A stretch of DNA of 64,000 nucleotides, from the NCBI RefSeq assembly GCF_003352465.1, contig NZ_CP031153.1, positions 4,674,001 through 4,738,000 on the forward strand. Direction: 5' to 3'. The position numbers and the translations under genes are program-made. This stretch comes from Kordia sp. SMS9. Lineage in GTDB: Bacteria > Bacteroidota > Bacteroidia > Flavobacteriales > Flavobacteriaceae. The notes under the pieces were generated by a model that made no database searches, was not told where the DNA came from, and saw nothing but the letters and a program-made list of their open reading frames with translations. Position 1 is the first letter of the stretch. Each line of letters begins with the position of its first letter. Positions 42,201 to 57,200 of the stretch are shown here, piece by piece.

Positions 42201-45200
42201 TGTTTCGTTACCAATGGTAATTTCTCCTTCTAGTAAAAATACGTAGATTCCGTGTGAAGCATCGTTGAGTTTGAAATTAACCGTTTGTGAAGCGTCAAAG
42301 TTTCCTAAGGAAATGTACGCATCTTGGTGAATCCAAAGTGCATCGTCGATCACATTGTCTTTTGACGCCACCACCGTTTGAAATTGATTTTCACGTTTGC
42401 TCTCGTCAAATTGTTTTTGCTCGTAACGCGGTGTTACTTCCAATTCTTGTGGTTGAATCCACAATTGCAAGAAGTTGACCTCATCGGTTTTACTATCATT
42501 GAATTCGGAATGTTGTAAACCTGTTCCTGCGGACATGACTTGCACTTCTCCAACCGTGATGGCGCGTTTGTTGTCCATACTATCTTTGTGCGATAATGCG
42601 CCACTTAGCGGAATGGAAATGATTTCCATGTTTCGATGCGGATGTGTTCCGAAGCCCATTTTTGGTTTTACAATATCATCGTTTAGTACGCGCAATTGTC
42701 CGAAGCCCATTTTTTGTGGATCTTGGAAACTTGCAAAACTGAAACTGTGGTGGCTTTTTAACCATCCGTGATCTGCTTTTCCTCTTGTGTTTGCTTTGTG
42801 ATATATTGTTTGCATGTTTTTGCGTATTATGTGTTAAGTTGTTTATTTTTAGATAGTTTTAATGCTAACACTTATATTTTTTCATGTGTTCGTTTGTCGT
42901 TTAGAACATCTTATATTCTTTGCATCTCGACTGCGCTCGATATGACACGTAAGCGATTGAGAGATTTGTTGGAGCTCCTCGGAGAGAGCGACTCTCGAAA
43001 GCGCGACCTTCGATTTTTTTTCGAAGGTTACGCCCAAATGATTTTCGATCTTCAAGTGCCTCATACGCTGTTTGAGACTTCTCAATACTCAATTCTAAAA
43101 GCTCAATTCTAATAGATTCCAGCCTTCTCAGGAATGAAAAACCGTTAATATAGATGTCCCATTTTTCCTTGTTGGTAATCGCGTAAGGCTTCCATGATTT
43201 CTGTTTGCGTGTTCATTACGTACGGTCCCCACGAGCTTACTTCTTCCTCGATCGGTTCACCAGAAAGAATTAACAATCTGCTGTTTTGATTGGCTTCCAA
43301 TGCAATCGCTTCTCCATCTTTGTGAAATGTGACAAATTGTATTTTGTCCGACTTCAAGGTTTGTGCATCGTTGACGCGTGTTTCACCATCTAAGAGATAT
43401 ACCAATACTTCATGATGTGTAGGAATTGGAAGTGTTGTTTTTCCATCACTTTCTAAATTTACAAGGAACGCATTGATTTCTGTAAATGTGCTCGTCGGAC
43501 CTTTTTGTCCATTGAGTATTCCCGCTACAACTTTGATGCTTCCTTTTCCGTTTTCTACAGGAATAATTGGCATGTTGTCCGCTTTGACGTCTTGATATTT
43601 CGGCGTGGTCATTTTGAACTCTTTTGGAAGATTTACCCACAATTGGATACCTTCCATCGTTCCAACAAAGTCTTTTGTGGGACCTTCATCGTGAATGATT
43701 CCGCTTCCAGCTGTCATCCATTGTACGTCGCCCGCTTGCAAATTTCCTTCGTTTCCGAGTGAATCTCTGTGCAGTTGTTCTCCTTGAAAAAGGAACGTTA
43801 CTGGTTCAAATCCGCGATGTGGATGTGGCGATAAGGACAATCCTGGACTGTACGGTCCTACATCGTATTTGTAATGATGCAATAGTAAGAACGGATCTAC
43901 TTGATCGATTTCTTGTGTTGGTAAGGGTTGGCGAATTAAGTTTCCGCCCATATTTACATAGTCACTTTTACCTTTGTAGGCTATGCTTCTGAGTGTTTTC
44001 ATGATAGTTACTTTCTTTTAATTTATTTTCCATGGAAAATATTTAATTAAATTTTTTTTTAGCGAATTTTATCCAATAAGTCGCTTAGTTGCGAAGCTTC
44101 TTCTTGTGTAAGCTTTCCTAACCAATCAATTTTTGGCATGTGTTCCGCAATGGTTTCTAGGAGTTGAATTCCATTGTCTTTGATGGCAATGTGTACAACT
44201 CTTCGATCTGTTGGACAAGGAATGCGTTCTATTAAGTCTTTTGCGCATAGCTTGTCCATCAATCTTGTGGCATTTGGCGCTCTTTCAATCATGCGATCTT
44301 TGATTTGTTGTACTTTGATCGCTTCTCCTGCTCCTTTTAGGATACGGAGAATGTTGAATTGCTGCGGAGAGATTCCGAAAGGTTTGAAAAATTCGTTCTC
44401 TTTGCTACTGATCCAATTTGCCGTGTATTTTATATTGATCAAGGCTTTTACTTTTTCAGATGGAAATGTTGATTGTATGTCTTCCGAAATATCGCCCATG
44501 ATTTGTTTTTTGTGAATTTGGTAGTTTGTGAATTTGGTAGTTTGTGAATTTGCCTCTTGCCTCTTGCCTCTTGCCTCTTGCCTCTTGCCTCTTGCCTCTT
44601 AAAATATATATTTCTTTTTGTTAACTCTTAACTTTTAACTCATAAATTAGTACCGCTATCCCTCAAAACCTGCATCTGTATGCGCTCCATCACAAAATGG
44701 CTTGTTTTGTGAAGCTCCGCATCTGCAAAAAGCGGTGGTTTTGTTTCGCTTTTCTTTGGTTCCGTCGGAATTTGTGATGTTTAATGTACCGTACACTAGT
44801 AATGGTCCATTTTCTAAGGCTTCCACTTTGGTTTCTAATTGCAACGCTTCTTGGTCGCCTTCTTTGTTACTTTTGTATGATAAAGCGCCCGAAGGACATG
44901 CTGCAATTTGTTTTTTGATACGTTCTGTAGAAGCACCATCCATATTAATCCAAAGTCTGTTTTGTGGATTGAATACTTGTAGCAATCCTTTCCAACAGTT
45001 TTTGGAATGTGTGCAAGTTTTGGGTTTCCAAACCACTGTAATGTCTTCATTGCTATATTCTTTGATAATTTCTTTTTCTTCCATGATTCATTAGTTTACA
45101 GTGGTTTATACGTTTTTATATGCTTAAAATTACAAAAACAAATCTGTCTTTTTAAATTGCTTCTTGAAGTTTGGCAACTGCCGCTTTTAATCCTTTTAGG

Positions 45201-48200
45201 GAAGCTTCATCGGTTACTGCACCATTTTTAAAATTATTATTGAAGTTTGGCAATGAAAAATTTGCGACAATATTTCCTCCCATGTATGGGAAACTTCCTT
45301 TCGCAATGTTTAAAACTGTTTGTCCACCACGACCACCTGGCGAAGTTGCCATTAAAAGCATAGGAACATTTCCCCACAATTTTCCATCGATTCGAGACAT
45401 CCAATCAAATATATTTTTAAATACAGCTGCATATACGCCATTGTGTTCTGCTAAGGATAGTACCATTCCGTCTGCTGCTTGAATAGTCTTTAAAAATGTA
45501 CGTGCATTTTCTGGAATTCCGATTTCCTGCTCTTTGTCAATTCCGTACATCGGTAATTCATAGTCATTTAAGTCTAATACTTTGACTTCTGCACCATCTA
45601 CTAAATTTGCTGCATAAGTTGCTAATTGTTTGTTGATCGATGTTTTGCTGTTGCTTCCTGCAAAGGCTACAATTGTTTTCATAGTTATTTTTTGTGTATT
45701 TGTTGATTTGTGTATTTGTGTATTTGTGTATTTGTATGTGTTAAATACTTTCTGTTTTCTTTCCGAAGTAATAAGAACTTAGTATTAATACAACTGCAAT
45801 AATTGCTCCCATTTGTTCTCCATCACCTATCATATAATGTGCAAAAAAAGCGAGTACTGCATTAAAAAAGAATCCTGCATACGCCCATTCTTTGATCGTT
45901 TTGTATTTCGTTTGCCAAATGGTTACTAATCCTAAAATTTTTGCAACCCCTAGCGGATAAATGATATAACTTGGATATCCAAATGTTTTAAATCCTGCTA
46001 CCATATCAGGATATTTAAAAAAGTACATACTTGCTGAAAATAACATTAAAGCTGTGAATAAACCTGTTAGTATGTAATAAATTATTTTTTGAGTTTTCAT
46101 GTTGGTTATTTTTAATTACCTTACAAATGTAAGTAAAATATTTTTATTTTCCAAGGAAACTATTCCCATGTAATTCATTTAACTGTATTTTAAGAAAACT
46201 TTCAAACTTTGCGCCTTTCAATAGCGATATTAGTTTTGTATTTTAGCAATTGAAAATAAAATAACCATGGACATTAACTTCAATAAGAACGAAGATCACA
46301 ACAAACTTTTAGCATCAGAATTACGTCAACGCTTAGCCAAAGTAGCCTTAGGTGGCGGACAGAAACGTATTGATAAACATCACAGTAAAGGAAAAATGAC
46401 AGCGCGCGAGCGTATTGATTTTTTGCTAGATGCTAAGAAACCTTCGATTGAAATTGGAGCTTTTGTAGGAGACGAAATGTATCAAGAACACGGTGGCTGT
46501 CCTTCTGGTGGTGTCGTTGTGAAGATTGGATATGTGAAAGGAAAGCAATGTATTGTAGTTGCTAATGACGCAACTGTAAAAGCAGGCGCTTGGTTTCCGA
46601 TTACGGCAAAGAAAAATTTACGCGCGCAAGAAATTTCTATCGAAAATAGATTGCCCATTATTTATTTGGTAGACAGCGCTGGTGTGTATTTGCCAATGCA
46701 GGATGAAATTTTCCCAGATAAAGAACATTTTGGGCGAATTTTTAGAAATAACGCTGTAATGAGCAGTATGGGAATTACCCAAATTGCTGCCGTAATGGGA
46801 AGTTGTGTGGCAGGTGGCGCGTATTTACCAATTATGAGTGATGAAGCGCTGATTGTTGATAAAACAGGAAGTATTTTCCTGGCGGGAAGTTATTTAGTAA
46901 AAGCTGCCATTGGTGAAAGTATTGATAATGAAACTTTAGGTGGCGCTACTACACATTGTGAAATATCGGGTGTGACCGATTATAAATCGAAAGATGATAA
47001 AGACGCGTTGACGACGATTCAGAATATTGTGAGTAAGATTGGTGATTATACGCCAACAGGTTACAATCGTGTGAAAGCGGCAAAACCGAAAGAAAATCCA
47101 GAAGATATATTTGGAATTCTTCCGAAAGCGCGTCATGAGCAGTATGATATGAAAGAAATCATCAAACGAATTGTAGATAATTCAGAGTTTGATGAATACA
47201 AAGAAAAGTACGGACAAAGTATTATTACCGCATACGCCAGAATTGATGGTTGGGCAGTTGGAATTGTCGCAAATCAACGGAAGTTGGTGAAAACTAAGAA
47301 AGGTGAAATGCAGTTTGGCGGTGTTATTTATTCAGATTCTGCGGATAAAGCCACACGATTTATTGCCAATTGTAACCAAAAGAAGATTCCGCTGGTATTT
47401 TTACAAGATGTCACAGGATTTATGGTCGGAAGCAAATCCGAACACGGCGGCATTATTAAAGATGGTGCTAAAATGGTAAATGCCGTTAGTAATAGCGTTG
47501 TTCCTAAGTTTACCATTGTGATTGGAAATTCCTATGGCGCTGGAAATTATGCCATGTGTGGAAAAGCGTATGATCCACGATTGATCGCTGCTTGGCCAAG
47601 TGCAGAACTCGCCGTAATGAGTGGAAATTCTGCTGCAAAAGTATTGTTGCAAATTGAAACCGCTTCGTTGAAGAAAAAAGGCGAAGAAATCACCAAAGAG
47701 AAAGAAGAGGAATTATTCAATAAAATAAAATCACGTTACGATCGACAAATTTCTCCGTATTATGCCGCAGCGCGTTTGTGGACCGATGCAATTATCAATC
47801 CACTAGATACTAGAACTTGGATTTCTATGGGAATTGAAGCAGCAAATCAGGCGCCGATTGAGAAAGCTTTTAATTTGGGCGTGATTCAGGTGTAGTTAGA
47901 AACGGCTTTGCCTTTAGATCGCTACCGCTCTTCGTATTTTAGTAGTGCTTTGCTGTTAGATTGGGTTTTTGTTTTTTTGGTATTGGGTTTTGTCAATTCG
48001 CCTATTTGTTTTTGGTGAAGAAAAATACTTTTTAAATTCAAAATTTACATTGGAAACTTCTCAATACTCAATACTAACATCTGAATACTGATAGAATTTC
48101 ATAAGCTAAACTCTTCAACTTATAAACTTCTTTTTTGTGAATTCGTTTTTCGTCGATTCGTCTATTTGTTTTTGGTGAAGAAAAATACTTTTTATATTCA

Positions 48201-51200
48201 AAATTTACATTGGAAACTTCTCAATACTCAATACTAACATCTGAATACTCATAGAATTTCATAGGCTAAACTTATAAACTTATAAACTTTTAAACTTCTT
48301 TTTGTGAATTCGTTTTTCGTGAATTCGTCTATTTGTTTTTGGTGAAGAAAAATACTTTTTATATTCAAAATTTACATTGGGAACTTCTCAATTCTCAATA
48401 CTAACATCTGAATACTCATAGAATTTCATAGGCTAAACTCTTCAACTTTTAAACTTCTTTTTGTGAATTCGTTTTTCGTCGATTCGTCGATTCGCTTATT
48501 TGTTTCGAAAAGTTTCTTGATACCGAAAAATAGTGTTTGATTTCGCGTAAGCGATTGAGAGCTTTGTTGGAGCTCCTCGAAGAGAGCGACGCTCGAAAGC
48601 GCGACCGGAGAGCTATCGGAGGATACGCCCAAAAAATTGTGATTATTGTGATTATTGTGATTATTGTGATTATTGTGATTATTGTGATTTTATACTGAAC
48701 ATTTTAATGCGTTGATATTCATATATTTTTAAAAAAACTTCAAAATTGTCTTTAAACTTCCCAATTTAACATTCAAAATTTAGCATTCAACATTTAAAAA
48801 AATTACTTCAACCGTTTTTTGAATCAAAAACAGAGTTCGTGTCATCAGTGTTTCCTTTGAAACCTCCCAATTTAACATTCAAAATTTAACATTCAACATT
48901 TAAAAAACTACTTCAGACGTTTTTTGAATCAAAAACAGAGTTCGTATCATCAGTATTTCCTTTGAAACATCTCATAACTATCAAAAAATAAGAAAAGGCC
49001 TAGTAACTTACTTACCAGACCTTTTCCCCCTAAAAAACCTAAAATAACCTAATCTTTATTTCGTATAGAAAGCAAAGATTCGCTTCCGGAAAAGTCACAA
49101 ATTCTATGCCATTCTTTATAATTTTTATGATTTTATTAACAAAAAAAGAAAAACCTAATAAATAAGAATTTTACTAGGCTTTTCTAAAACAACTAAACAA
49201 CCAACCTTTGTTAATTCTATTTTAAATGTACGTCGTTACTGTCGGTTTTGAAACCTCTATTGAGTCAACGTAGCGTTTTGATGAGTAAAATCATACAACT
49301 ACTTAGTCTTAGTAGCGTTCGATTTTACCAAACGGATAAATTCTGCTCTGTACCCGTTTTTGTCGTCTCCTCTACCTGATTCCGCCAACGTTACCACATC
49401 TTCCAACTTTGAATTGTTGTGATATTCTGAGTTTCGCAATTGCATTCCAAACAAGGCAACTGCTGCTGTAAAGTTGAAATCATCTGACGTATTTTTTGCA
49501 ACTTCATTTTCAACCACAGCTTTGAGTTGAATGCTTCTCTTTTTGTTTGGTTTTTTGTAGCGAATTTTCACTGTCAACAATTCGTCTGAATATGATTTTA
49601 CAGTTTTATTTTTGTCTGTATATTTTAAATCATCTACATCTTTTAAATAATCGGTTTTTACACCTACGGGAATGATTTCGTATAAAGCTGTTACCGTATG
49701 TCCTGCGCCTAATTCGCCAGCATCTTTTTTGTCATCTTTAAAATCTTCATCATTCAATAAGCGGTTTTCATAGCCAATTAAGCGATATGCTTGCACTGTA
49801 TTTGGGTTGAATTCTAATTGTAATTTTACATCTTTTGCGATCGTATATAAAGTTCCGCCAAATTCTTTCCCGAAGATTTTATACGCTTCTTGCATCGTAT
49901 CTATATACGCGTGATTTCCGTTTCCTTTGTCTGCCAACAACTCCAAACGGTCGTGTTTGTAATTCCCCATTCCAAATCCTAATACGGATAAATACACGCC
50001 TGATTCACGTTTTGCTTCAATCAAAGTTTCCATGTCGCCATTACTTGTTCGCCCAACGTTAAAATCGCCATCGGTTGCTAAAATCACACGATTGTTTCCG
50101 TCTTTGATAAAGTTTTCAGTCGCCGTTTTATACGCCAATTCGATGCCTGCGCCACCAGCAGTTGAGCCTCCAGATTGCAATTTGTTCAACGCATTGAGTA
50201 TTTTTTCTTTATTTGCGCCCGAAGTTGGCTCTAAGACCATTCCTGCCGCGCCCGCATATACAACAATCGCAACTTTATCTTCCTCGCGCATCTTATCGAC
50301 CATTAATTTAAACGCTGATTTTAGTAAGGGTAATTTATTGCGTGATGACATCGAACCCGAAACATCAATTAAAAAAGTAAAGTTGGATGGCGGAATTTTT
50401 TCTAATGGAATTTCTTTTCCTTTTAAAGCAATTTTTAGCAGTTTTGTGTCTTTGTTCCAAGGTGTAACGCCCACTTCCGTGTGAATTGCCAATGGATGTC
50501 TGTCTTTTGGTTGATCGTACTTGTATTCAAAGTAATTGATCATTTCCTCAATTTTTACCGCATCCGCTGGAATTGCCATTCCGTTATTAATCATGCGTCG
50601 CACATTGCTATATGCTGCGCGATCTACATCAATAGAAAACGTAGACAACGGTGTTAATGTTGCACGTTTAAAGGTGTTTTCATTGATTTCTTTGTATGAT
50701 TCGTTGGAAGTTTGATGTTGTGGACTGTGATAAGATACGTTTCCCCGTTGTCCGTATGCATAACCTTCTACTTGAATTCCTGTTGCCTGTCCTTGTAGTA
50801 CTCTTTTTACATCTTGGCTCGAAACCGTTGCTATAGCAGAAGCTACTTTTGCTGTATCGGTTCTTCCTCCATACGCTACAATAGTTACAGCTTCTAAGTT
50901 TTCACCTTGTTTTAATTTTACATTCAGTACTTTTTGAGTAACTACAACTTCTTTCGGAGTAAATCCTACATAAGAAAACACCAAAATAGATCCGATTTCT
51001 GTTTGTATTTTGTACTTTCCATCAAAATCGGCAGTAACTCCTTTTTTGGTCTTTTTTAGTTGAACAGATGCGCCTGGTAATGGTTGTCCTGATTCGTCCG
51101 TAATTTTTCCGCCTACTTCTATTTTTTGTGCCCAAACTTGACTAATCATCAAGAATATGCAGAGTGTTAAGAGTTTTTTCATCACGTATTGATTTTAAAG

Positions 51201-54200
51201 TTCCTAACGAAACTAGGAATCCTTACTACGATAAAAAACCAACATTGAGGGAAGTGGTGTTTTGGGTGAGGGAAAAGAAATTTTAAATGTAAAATGATAA
51301 ATTTTAAAATAATTATTTAACGAAAACCTTTTAAAAAAACGATTGTCAATATATTTGAGGTTGTTTGGTGTTTTAAAGTGCAAACTTCTACAAGTATATA
51401 CTTTTCAACTTTTTATATTTTGTTACGAATACACGAATATTTTTTCACTCTTAACTCGTAACTAGTTTTAAAACTTCTCAATACTCTAAATTGATTAAGT
51501 TTAATTTTCAAGCGTCAGATCGAGTGAATTTGTGGAACAAATTCGTATCGAGAGCTGCTGAGATTTTCAAAGCTATTCTCGATACAATTTTTCTCCATTT
51601 CTTTCCGAAAAACCACTCGAATTGACGATTAGTATTTGATTTGAACTTGGATAAAACGAAGAGACGAATTAACAAATCCACAAAAAACAAAATCAAAGAC
51701 CAAGCAACGCCACCGTTTTCCCACGCTGCACTTTTCCCGTATCCGTTTCTACAAAGTTTTTTAGCGTATGAATTTCCTTTGGAATTTCAAATTTGGAAAG
51801 TTTTTTGGAGTCTTTGAGCGTTTTATGCAATGCTTCTATGTTTATATTTTTCGACTCATCTTCAATAATCAAAATGAGTTTTTCACCTAACTGCGTATCT
51901 TCTACAGCAGTGACAAAAAAGCGTGTATTGATGAAGTTACTCAGCTTCTCCTCTATTTGTTCGGGATGCAATTTAATTCCGCCGCTATTGATGATAGTAT
52001 CAAATCTGCCCAACCAATTGAATTCTGTTTCCGAAATGATGTCTACAACATCATTGGTAACAATTTTTTTGTGTGTAATTCTTGGCGCGTCAATGATCAA
52101 ACAATTTCTGTCGTCTGTGCTGATGTGAATATTTGGTAAGGTTTGATAATATACACTTTTTCCTTTCGGAAGATGATTTAACGGTTTTACCGCTATGTGC
52201 GTGATGGTTTCCGTCATTCCATACGTAGCAAATATCTTGGTAGAAACGTTTTGCAAACGCTCAATTAAAGCAGCAGAAGCTTGTGCGCCACCAACAATCA
52301 ACGTTTTTATTTTGTGTAATTCTTTTAATGAATGTTCTACTTGTAATGGTACCATCGCACAGAAATCGTAGTTTTTTTGAAGCTTCTCTAAAGGATTGGA
52401 TGTTGGCGCCACCAAGTCTAATTTCAATCCTAAAATCATGGCGCGAACGAGCATCATTTTCCCAGCAATAAAGTTTGAAGGCAAACATTGCAATGCGGAA
52501 TCGCCCGGTTTTATTCCGAAAAAATCACCAGTGGCAAGTGCCGAATGCACCATGGCTTGCTTGTCCAAACGAATGGATTTAGGCGTTCCTGTAGAACCTG
52601 AGGTAAAAACATCTACGTATGTTTTATCATCAAGCCAATCCATTAGGAAATCACCCATAATTTGTTCATAGGATGCTCCTTCTTTTATAAAACTGTATGC
52701 GACTTCTTTCAGTGCTTCTCTATCGAAATAATGACCATCTAATTCAAACTTTAGATGAATATTTTTAAAGGTTGGAATCATTTTTGTTAATTGTTCTATA
52801 AAATTAAAGATTCACAGCGAGAAATCAACAATTTCTTGCGTAGTTTTTAGTAATTTAGTGGTTTAAGCTTTTTTTTCTTACAGGTACTATTTTAAGACAT
52901 TTTTTGTCCCTAAGAAAGTAAGTTTTCCACACCGATTTATAAATTGTAATGTATGACAACATCCTATTTGAAATTCCCTATACTGCTGCTCTTTTTTGCA
53001 ATGCATCTTTGCTTGGCGCAGAAAAATCCTTCTGAAGATTTCCGTTTCCTAGAACGCACCGAAAATATTAAGATCAATCTCAATAAAGGCGATTTTAAAA
53101 TTGTAAAGAGTGTTCATGAAAAAGCAGAATATGTAACGGCTAACAAACTGTATTTTGCCAACGAAATGCTTCGCTTTGATAGTTTTACCCAAATTGAAGA
53201 TATTGAAGCCACAACGTATTTGCCCGATTCTGGAAAAAAATTAGAAGTCGATTATATAGAAACAAAACACGAATTTGATGATGGTATTTTTTACAGCGAT
53301 CAACAAACGAAAAATTTTACGTTTCCTGGCGTGACCAAAGGTGCGATTACCGATTTAAAATATAAAGAAATTATTACCGAACCGCATTTTTTAGGTTTGT
53401 TCCGTTTTGGAACCTACGCACCAACGCAAAAAGCCGTGTTACGCATAGAATTTCCTAAGAACGTGGAAATTGGCTATAGAGAGTTTCACACTGAAACTAT
53501 TCAAATTGACTTCAAAAAAGAAGAAACAAAAGATCATAATGTGTATACGTGGACGACAGAAAACGTAGCAAAGTTTGCTTCCGAAGATGATGCAGAAGCC
53601 GCTTTGTATCACTTGCCACATATTATTTTACACATAAAAAATTATACCGAAAACGACAAAACGATTCCTGTTTTGAATAATGTAGACGATTTGTACAGTT
53701 GGTACGCTTCACTCGCAAAACAAGTGGATGAAAGTGATTTGAAAAAGGTGCATAAAATCGCAGAAGATATCGCCAAAAACTACAAAACCGACCGTGAAAA
53801 AGCGGAAGCAATTTACAATTGGGTGCAAGAAAATATCACCTATGTTGCCTTTGAAGATGGTTTGGGAGGATTTATTCCACGAGGCGCAGCAAGCGTTTGT
53901 AAAAACCGTTATGGCGATTGTAAAGACATGGCAAATTTGCTGTATGTAATGTTGAATCACGTGGGAATTCCGTCGTACAGAACGTGGATTGGTACACGCG
54001 ATCGCCCGTATTTGTATGACGAAGTACCAACGCCCATGGTAGACAATCACATGATTACGGCAACAATTATTGATAACGATACCATTTTTATCGACGGAAC
54101 CGATAGTTATGTCAATTTTGGCATGCCGAGTTCCTTTACACAAACCAAAGAAGCCTTGATTGGTATTTCTCCAGAAAAATTTGTACTGAAAAAAGTACCT

Positions 54201-57200
54201 GTACAACCTTCTGAGAAAAGTAAAACGATCATCAATACGCAAATTACGTTTGAAGATGGCAACATCAAAGCTTCTGAAAAACGCGTGATGACAGGTTATG
54301 AAAAGGTAGATTTCGTCACAGATTATCTCTACAAGAAAAAAGACAATACCGAAGAAGAATTCTTAAATACAACGTTGGCGTTAGGAAATAACAAAACAAA
54401 GTATCAAAATATTAAAGTTTCGCCATTAGAATCAAAATATAAAACCTTAACCTTGGCTTTTGATTTACAGATTGAAAGTTACGCCAAAACCATTGGATCA
54501 AAGAGCATTCTCAACCTCAACATTGACCGCGCTTTATCAAAGCAGAAAATTGATGTTGAGCAACGTAAATACGCAAAAAAGATCGATCATCAGTTTCAAA
54601 AAGAATATACCACAACGTTTATGGTTCCTGAAGGTTATAAAGTGACTTCCGTTCCAAAACCGATCAAATATGACGGAAAAGCGTATGGTTTTGACATTCA
54701 TTATGAACAAAAAGACGGCAAAATCATTCAACATAAAAAAATCTATATTGACACCTTGCGCGTGGAGAAAGAAGATTTTGAAGCGTGGAATAGTTTTGTA
54801 AAGAAATTAATAAAAGCCTATAAAAAAAGTATTATCATTGAAAAGTAAATCAACATCTATGAGAGCAGTAATTGTCATCCTTTTGTGTTTGTGCACTACG
54901 CAAGCATTTTCTCAATATTATAAAAAATACGATTGGGCAAAGAAACCGAAACTCCACGAATTGTCTGAAAAAGAAGCGAACGAATCTTCGATTGCCATTT
55001 TAGAAAAATATGTCGTAGAATTTGTCGTTCCAAAGGTTGGAGACCAAATAAAAAAGTTTGAAACCACACATACTATTGCGCGTGTACACGATGAAAAAGG
55101 GTTGAAAACGCACAATACCGTGTATATTTCTATGTACGATGTTATGAATATTGTAGACATTAAAGCGCGTACAATTTCGCCTGACGGAAAAGTAACGATG
55201 TTGAATAAAGACAACATCAAAGAAGTAAAAAATGTAGAAGAATATGGCGATTTCAAGATTTTTGCCATTGAAGGTGCGGTAAAAGATTCGGAAATTGAAG
55301 TACTGTATACGCTCGAAAAAGAATATTCTGCCTTTGGGCGCGAAACATTGCAAAAAAGCTATCCAATCAAACGCTTGGAATATAATTTTATTTACGGAAC
55401 AATGGCTGGACGCGTAAAAGCGTATAATGCTTCAAGCGATTTTACCCGAAAAAGTTATCAAGGAAATATCGGCCGCGAATTGATATTGGAGAATATTGTC
55501 CCGATGATCGAAGAAGAATACGCCACACCAAATTCGAATAAAACCTACATCGCGTATCAATGTTTTGGTCCTGGTACGAATGTTACGGATGATATGTTGT
55601 GGAGCAATGTCGTGACAAATATTACCGAAGGAATGTTTCCTTCGACAGTACATCCAGAAATAGCAAAAATTGCGAAAACCATTTTAAAAGACCAAAAAAC
55701 AGACGATTTTACGAAAGCATTTTTGATTGACGATTATGTAAAAACGAATTACACAATTGTGCAAAACAACAACGCGCAACTATCGGATATTGATTATATT
55801 GTAAAAAACAAATCGGCAAGTGATTTGGGAATTATCAAAGTGTATTCGCACTTATTGGAGGCTGCCAATGTGGAGTATTTGCCTGTAATTACAGCAGATG
55901 TGTATGAATTTAAGTTTGATGCTGAATTTTTTAATCCGACGTCTTTGCGCGAATTTTTAATTTACATTCCAAAAACATACAATTACATTACGCCAAATCG
56001 AGTGGATTATCGCTTGAGTGAAATTCCACCAAATATTCTCGGAAATACGGGCATCTTTGTAAATGATAAAAAACAATTTAGTTTTTATAAAATTAAACAG
56101 AAAGATCCAGACTACAGTCGCGTAGTGCGCAATGTAAATATTTCTTTTGAAGAGGATTTGGAATATGTAAAAATTGACCAACAACAACAATACTACGGAC
56201 ATTGGGCAATGAACAACCGCGCGTATTTGAATTTGGCACCTGAACAAGCAATCAAAGAATTTGAAGATTATTTGACAGGTTCAGGAATTGAAGATAAAGT
56301 GGTGAAAAAATATGAAGTCACCGATAAGGAAATGCTACAATTGGAATACAACAAACCATTTTTGGTGAATAGCACGATTACCTCGGAATCGATTTTGGAA
56401 GAAGCTGGCGATAGTTATATTTTTCAAGTGGGAAAAGTGATTGGAACGCAAAGCGAATTGTATCAAGAAACGGAGCGTGTGAATCCAATTCAGATGCAAT
56501 ATCCTAATCGTTACAATTATGAAATTGTGGTAAACATTCCGACTGATTATGAAGTTGAAGGTTTGGAATCGCTCATTATTATGAAAGAATTATTGGATGA
56601 AGAAGGCAGTCAGAAGTGTAAATTTGAATCGAATTATACACTAAAAGGCAACAAAATTATTATCACAATTGAAGAATTCTACAAAGAATATGAATATGAC
56701 ATTGCTGAATACGAAGGGTTCCGCGAGGTTATCAATGCAGCTTCTGACTTTAACAAAGCGGCGATTTTGATGAATCCGAAAGAGTAACTTTTCAACCACT
56801 TACCTCGTTATTCAATTATATAAACAAACAGAAAGAGACTGTCTAAAAAAGCAGTCTCTTTTTCGTAATAATAAGCTTATTCATGACTGGAAATAAAGTC
56901 AATTTTTATTTTTCTATTTTATAAATTACGTAGTTGTATTTTATAAATCGAAAACGACTTTTCTTTCAAAATACTTTTTCCTGTAGTACTTTTATTTCAT
57001 TCATTAATTAAAATCTAACAGTCATGAAAAAACGACAGATTAAAAATTTACAGTTAAACAAAAAATCAATTTCTAACCTAGCTACCAAAGATGTCAATGG
57101 AAAAGGTATTCCAACACTGGGTATTATTTGCACAGCATCTTTCAGAGTTTGTACGCGCTGGGAAGGATGCGATCTACCAACAATTGGACACGATGACGGT